From: an uncultured Lachnospiraceae bacterium | Lineage (GTDB): Bacteria; Bacillota; Clostridia; Lachnospirales; Lachnospiraceae | Direction of reading: 5' to 3' | Assembly (NCBI GenBank): GCA_902782815.1 | Contig: CACZOS010000332.1 | Location: forward strand, 1-10,007 | Length of the DNA stretch: 10,007 nt | In this document: positions 6,926 to 10,007 of the stretch, in pieces | Numbering within the stretch: position 1 is the stretch's first letter | Layout of the letters: every line of letters begins with the position of its first letter | Notes under the pieces: generated by a model | What the model saw: only the letters and a program-made list of their open reading frames with translations | Database searches by the model: none | Told to the model about the DNA's origin: nothing | Made by a program: the position numbers and the translations under genes

Positions 6926-7693
6926 ATGAAGATACAGTATACCGTCCATTGTACTTCCGGACGTATTCGTCTGGAAAATGAAGATAACTTTTATCTCAAC
7001 GGAGAGATCAGGGATCTCGAGGACAGAGAGGTGAAAAAAGAAGGTTCCTGTGAGGGGGATCATGCGCTGTTTGCGGTTTGTGACGGACTGGGCGGTGAGG
7101 GAAACGGCGAGAAAGCATCCTTTGCCGCGGTAACTATGCTGGAACCCTTCCGTGATGATTTCTGCCGAAGGTCCATGGAATATTTTGATGCCGCCAACCA
7201 GGAGATGCATTCTCTTCAGAGAAACAGCCAGTCGGGTATGGACTGTACCTTTACCGGTCTCTATCTCAGCGATTCCGGCTATTACGGATGTAACCTCGGG
7301 GACAGCCGGCTTTATCTGCTTCGTGATCAGCAGTTTACCCAGCTGTCGGAGGATCATTCGGAATTTGCGGCCATGCTGCGGTACGGAGTTTTCAAACCAG
7401 AGGATTATTATACCAGTAATGCACGGAACCGGCTGACCAGAAGTGTGGGTTGTCTGAGGGAGACTTTGGTTCCCAGGGAAGTATCCGGGGAGACCCTGCT
7501 GGCGGGAGATATTTTTCTTCTCTGCAGTGACGGGCTTTGCGGTTATGTTCATGATGATGAGATGTCCGACATTCTGAATAAAGATATGGAGCTTACGGAT
7601 ATGGCAGATGAACTGGTGGGAAGGGCGCTGATCTACCGCAGTGACGACAACATTACCGTGATGATCATCCGGATTCAGGAGGCAGGGCAATGA
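6926..7693 (+). CDS. PP2C-family Ser/Thr protein phosphatase
   Basis: The 255-residue protein has the full PP2C motif set: RLENEDN near the N-terminus (metal-site Asp20), CDGLGGEGNGE (Asp53), GDSRLYLL (Asp126), TRSVG, CSDGL (Asp202) and DDNITVMI (Asp241-Asn242). This predicts a soluble, Mn/Mg-dependent phosphatase of the Stp/PrpC type that removes phosphates placed by the upstream kinase. The length is typical for bacterial single-domain PP2C enzymes and no membrane segment is seen. ATG 6926 lies 15 bp after the ATPase stop. The nearest Shine-Dalgarno-like sequence (GAGGA at 6909-6913) is about 12 bases upstream, so initiation may be weak or helped by coupling to the upstream gene. The stop codon overlaps the start of the next gene in ATGA. 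Confidence 0.95.
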   Translation: MKIQYTVHCTSGRIRLENEDNFYLNGEIRDLEDREVKKEGSCEGDHALFAVCDGLGGEGNGEKASFAAVTMLEPFRDDFCRRSMEYFDAANQEMHSLQRNSQSGMDCTFTGLYLSDSGYYGCNLGDSRLYLLRDQQFTQLSEDHSEFAAMLRYGVFKPEDYYTSNARNRLTRSVGCLRETLVPREVSGETLLAGDIFLLCSDGLCGYVHDDEMSDILNKDMELTDMADELVGRALIYRSDDNITVMIIRIQEAGQ

Positions 7694-8136
7694 TCTATAC
7701 GGATCTTACAAAGAAAGCAATGACTCTGGCCTATGAAGCCCATAAGGGGCAGACGGATATGGGGGGTATTCCCTATGTATTCCATCCTCTCCATCTGGCC
7801 GAGCAGATGACGGATGAATACACAACATGTATCGCTTTGCTGCATGATGTGATCGAGGATTCCGATCTGACCTTAAAGCAGCTGGAACAGTCTTTTCCGC
7901 CCCAGGTGACAGAGGCGGTCAGTGTGCTTACCCGGGATTTTGATATGGCATATATGGATTATATCCGGCTGGTGTCGGAAAATCCTTTGGCAGTCAGGGT
8001 TAAACTGGCTGATCTGGAACATAATCTGGATTCCACACGTCTTCCCGAAAAGCCCGATGACGTAAACAGATCAGTCTCTCTCCGGAAACGTTATGAGCAT
8101 GCCAGAGAGTATCTGCTCGCCCGGAGCAGAGAATAA
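7690..8136 (+). CDS. Small HD-domain protein related to the RelA/SpoT hydrolase domain
   Basis: The 148-residue protein matches the hydrolase half of RelA/SpoT and small alarmone hydrolases. It has AHKGQ...GGIPYVFHPL (His32), LLHDVIED (His52, Asp53, Glu56, Asp57) and VKLADLEHN (Asp108). These are the residues expected to hold the metal and catalyse hydrolysis. There is no synthetase or regulatory domain. Where alarmone hydrolases usually carry an Arg-Lys pair between GQ and GxPY that contacts the guanine base, this protein has Asp-Met (GQTDMGG), so (p)ppGpp is not an assured substrate. The gene overlaps the phosphatase stop by four bases, so the two are probably translated in a coupled way. 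It is the last gene of the block and is followed by a terminator. The family call is good; the substrate is uncertain. Confidence 0.85.
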   Translation: MIYTDLTKKAMTLAYEAHKGQTDMGGIPYVFHPLHLAEQMTDEYTTCIALLHDVIEDSDLTLKQLEQSFPPQVTEAVSVLTRDFDMAYMDYIRLVSENPLAVRVKLADLEHNLDSTRLPEKPDDVNRSVSLRKRYEHAREYLLARSRE

Positions 8137-8162
8137 AAATGAACAGATACAACCGATTATTC

Positions 8163-8212
8163 ATGAAGGAGTGGCCGTTTTTGAAAAATTTAAACGGTGC
8201 TCCTTCATTTTT
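8163..8212 (+). terminator. Intrinsic terminator of the kinase-phosphatase block
   Basis: A 9-bp stem (ATGAAGGAG at 8163-8171 with CTCCTTCAT at 8200-8208) is joined through a small internal loop to CCGTTT/AAACGG (8175-8180 with 8192-8197). An A/T-rich loop tops it and a T-run (8208-8212) follows immediately. It lies 26 bp after the HD-protein stop and separates this block from lysA. Confidence 0.85.
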
Positions 8213-8227
8213 ATGTTGATTCTCTTT

Positions 8228-8255
8228 TTGTTTTCGTGTAAGGTATTGGTATTAG
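8228..8255 (+). promoter_or_regulatory. Possible weak sigma-A promoter of lysA
   Basis: TTGTTT (8228-8233) and TATTAG (8250-8255) are 16 bases apart, between the upstream terminator and the lysA ribosome site. Both boxes deviate from consensus and TTGATT at 8216 is an alternative -35 box. A promoter is expected in this gap because the preceding operon terminates, but the exact boxes are a guess. No riboswitch-like structure was recognised in the short leader. Confidence 0.25.
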
Positions 8256-8310
8256 ACAGGGGTTGTTAAATCCACCCGGATTTCGACGCCGTATACAGGG
8301 AGGAACAGGA

Positions 8311-9612
8311 ATGAATGATTATAGGGAAGTGAAAAACGGAAGACTGTATTTTGACGGATGTGATATGACGGAGATTGCCGGGGAATACGGGACTCCTTTA
8401 TACGTTATGTCCCATTCCGTGATCATGGATCGGATCATGGAGTTAAAGAGAGATTTTATCGATAAATATCCGGGCTCCAGAGTAGCTTATGCATCAAAAG
8501 CTTTCTGTACCGTCGGAATGCTGGAGATACTGAAAAAGGAAGGACTCTGTCTTGAGGTGGTATCCGGCGGAGAACTTTATGCTGCCCGCCAGGTAGGCTT
8601 CCCCGGAGAAAGGATAGAGTACAACGGAAACAATAAACTGCCTTCCGAGATCGATGAAGCCGTGGAATACGGTGTGGGAAGGATCATTGTGGACGGCTTT
8701 CAGGAGGTTCCTCTCATCATCGATTCCTGCAAAAAGTTCGGTAAAAAAGCTAATATCATGATCCGCATCACACCGGGAGTAGCAGCCAGTACCCATGATT
8801 ACATTGTGACCGGAAAACTGGATTCCAAGTTTGGTATTCCTCTGGATGAGGAAGTCCTCTTCCCCATAGTTAAACAGGTGATCGAGTCCGACTGCCTGGA
8901 TTTTATCGGTCTTAATATGCATATCGGATCCCAGCTTTTTGAGTATGATGCCTTTCTGGAATCCCTGGATGTGCTTATGGACTGGGCAGCCAGGATCAAA
9001 GACACTTTTGGTGTGGAGATAAGGGAAGTGAATTTCGGCGGAGGTTTTGGCTCACGCTACAAAGATGAGGATGTCAAACCCTATCACTTTTTCCTGGATC
9101 CTCTGATGAAAAGACTCAGGGAAAGGGCAGAGGAGATAGGCATCCCCTGTCCCAATGCGGTGATCGAACCGGGACGGTCTGTGGTGGCAGAAGCAGGAAT
9201 GACCCTTTACACCGTGGGACAGATCAAAGAGATCAAAGGGGTAAGAAAATATGTATCCGTTGACGGAGGTATGGGTGAGAATATCCGTGTGGCTCTGTAT
9301 CAGGCGGTATACGATGGAATCGTTGCCAACCGGGCAGAAGAGAAACCGGATGAGAAAGTAACGATCTGTGGTAAGTATTGCGAATCCGGAGACATGATCA
9401 TCTTTGACCATATGGTTCCCCACACCATTCGCATGGGAGATATTTTTGCCACCTACACCACAGGAGCCTACGGCTATTCCATGGCTTCCAATTATAATAA
9501 TAATCCTGTTCCCGGCGTTGTTCTTCTTAAGCAGGGAAAGAGCGCCTGGATGGTGAAACCCCAGACTTACGCTCAGATTATCGAGAACCAGCTGATCCCG
9601 GAAATAATCTGA
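8311..9612 (+). CDS. lysA: Diaminopimelate decarboxylase
   Basis: This 433-residue PLP enzyme of the alanine-racemase-fold decarboxylase family converts meso-diaminopimelate to L-lysine and CO2, the final step of lysine synthesis. Lys63 in YASKAF should form the Schiff base with PLP. MHIGSQ, the phosphate-binding GGGFG (243-247), EPGRS (286-290) and CESGD (Cys357, Glu358) are all in place. Family length and motif order are normal. ATG 8311 was chosen because AGGGAGG (8297-8303) lies seven bases upstream and the protein begins at the usual family position. A longer in-frame reading from a TTG at 8263 has no ribosome site. The gene is separated from the signalling block by a terminator, so it appears to be an independent housekeeping gene. 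It also implies that the cell makes diaminopimelate. Confidence 0.96.
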   Translation: MNDYREVKNGRLYFDGCDMTEIAGEYGTPLYVMSHSVIMDRIMELKRDFIDKYPGSRVAYASKAFCTVGMLEILKKEGLCLEVVSGGELYAARQVGFPGERIEYNGNNKLPSEIDEAVEYGVGRIIVDGFQEVPLIIDSCKKFGKKANIMIRITPGVAASTHDYIVTGKLDSKFGIPLDEEVLFPIVKQVIESDCLDFIGLNMHIGSQLFEYDAFLESLDVLMDWAARIKDTFGVEIREVNFGGGFGSRYKDEDVKPYHFFLDPLMKRLRERAEEIGIPCPNAVIEPGRSVVAEAGMTLYTVGQIKEIKGVRKYVSVDGGMGENIRVALYQAVYDGIVANRAEEKPDEKVTICGKYCESGDMIIFDHMVPHTIRMGDIFATYTTGAYGYSMASNYNNNPVPGVVLLKQGKSAWMVKPQTYAQIIENQLIPEII

Positions 9613-9707
9613 CCGTTCAAAAGATTTCTTCATGTTTTTGATGCATTTTTTCCCGAATGATGGTACATTATTAGTAGGAATAAAAGGATTTGCGGAGGCG
9701 GATTATA

Positions 9708-10007
9708 ATGAAACCTATTGAAGCGATAGAGAAGAGACAGTCCATCAGAGAATTTCGGAAATTAAAGCTTACTGAAAAACAGATCAATGAAATCAGAGAC
9801 TATTATACTTCCATTAAAGCCCTGGTTCCCGATATTGAAACGGAACTGGTGATCTCCACCGGGGATGACGCCAAAATCCGGCTGGAAGGTTCTGCGGGTT
9901 ACCGTGGACATGCTTTCGGCGCACCTGCTTATCTTACTATCCTGTCTGAAAAAAAGGAAAATTATGTTTTAAATGCAGGTTTTATTGCGGAGAACCTTAT
10001 CCTTAAA
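9708..10007 (+). CDS. Nitroreductase-family protein (3' partial)
   Basis: The first 100 codons are present and the frame is still open at the window end. The start MKPIEAIEKRQSIREF carries the R-S-I-R-x-F motif that contacts FMN phosphate in nitroreductase-like flavoproteins. The GYRGHAFGAPAYLTIL and NAGFIAENLILK stretches match the small nitroreductase subfamily common in anaerobic Firmicutes. Such enzymes use FMN and NAD(P)H to reduce varied substrates, so the physiological substrate cannot be named. ATG 9708 is preceded by GCGGAGG (GGAGG at 9694-9698) with a nine-base spacer. The 95-bp gap after lysA contains no clear terminator or promoter, only A/T-rich sequence with a T-run near 9646-9651, so co-transcription with lysA is not excluded. 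Confidence 0.85.
   Translation, partial: MKPIEAIEKRQSIREFRKLKLTEKQINEIRDYYTSIKALVPDIETELVISTGDDAKIRLEGSAGYRGHAFGAPAYLTILSEKKENYVLNAGFIAENLILK

Noticed and set aside
6899..7690. 263-codon open frame on the minus strand
   Set aside because: It mirrors the PP2C gene almost exactly, and the + strand frame has every PP2C motif.
1..8136. Zorya defence system or type VI secretion locus
   Set aside because: An OmpA/MotB-like domain and a kinase-phosphatase-FHA trio recall these, but no ZorA/C/D, helicase, sheath, ClpV or TssM-like genes are visible; upstream sequence would be needed.
8263..8310. TTG start giving a longer LysA
   Set aside because: No ribosome site, added residues are unlike LysA N-termini, and ATG 8311 has a strong site.
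9052..9633. 193-codon open frame on the minus strand
   Set aside because: It is opposite lysA, whose motifs are complete; no recognisable protein on the minus strand.

Overview
The window looks like chromosomal DNA of a low-to-mid GC Gram-positive anaerobe, most likely a Clostridia member of the Lachnospiraceae type. This is inferred from the strong GGAGG-type ribosome binding sites, a lipoprotein with a classical lipobox, and the protein families present (an FHA protein that resembles DUF6382 members, a TadZ/CpaE-like ATPase, LysA, a small nitroreductase). No marker gene fixes the genus. Every credible gene is on the + strand. There are no tRNAs, rRNAs, insertion sequences or CRISPR arrays.

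Bases 1-8136 form one tightly packed block with no recognisable terminator inside it. In order it holds: the C-terminal part of an OmpA/MotB-type envelope protein (its beginning lies outside the window); a large transmembrane Ser/Thr kinase with an Asn/Tyr/Gly-rich repeat linker and a non-PASTA extracellular sensor; a lipoprotein that is essentially a free-standing copy of that sensor; an FHA-domain phosphothreonine reader; a TadZ/CpaE-like P-loop ATPase with a degenerate receiver domain; a PP2C phosphatase; and a small HD-domain protein related to the hydrolase half of RelA/SpoT. The phosphatase stop and the HD-protein start overlap in ATGA. A hairpin followed by a T-run at 8163-8212 closes the block.

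Taken together the block encodes a writer (kinase), an eraser (PP2C) and a reader (FHA) of Ser/Thr phosphorylation. It also carries a duplicated extracellular sensor, an envelope protein and a positioning-type ATPase. The likely logic is that the outside sensor controls the kinase, the kinase marks a target read by the FHA protein, the phosphatase resets it, and the ATPase and OmpA-domain protein are assembly or effector parts. The combination, the sensor duplication and the repeat linker are the most unusual things here. The signal, the substrate and the output cannot be read from the sequence.

Bases 8213-10007 are ordinary housekeeping sequence: lysA (diaminopimelate decarboxylase, last step of lysine synthesis) with its own leader, then the first 100 codons of a nitroreductase-family gene that runs off the window.
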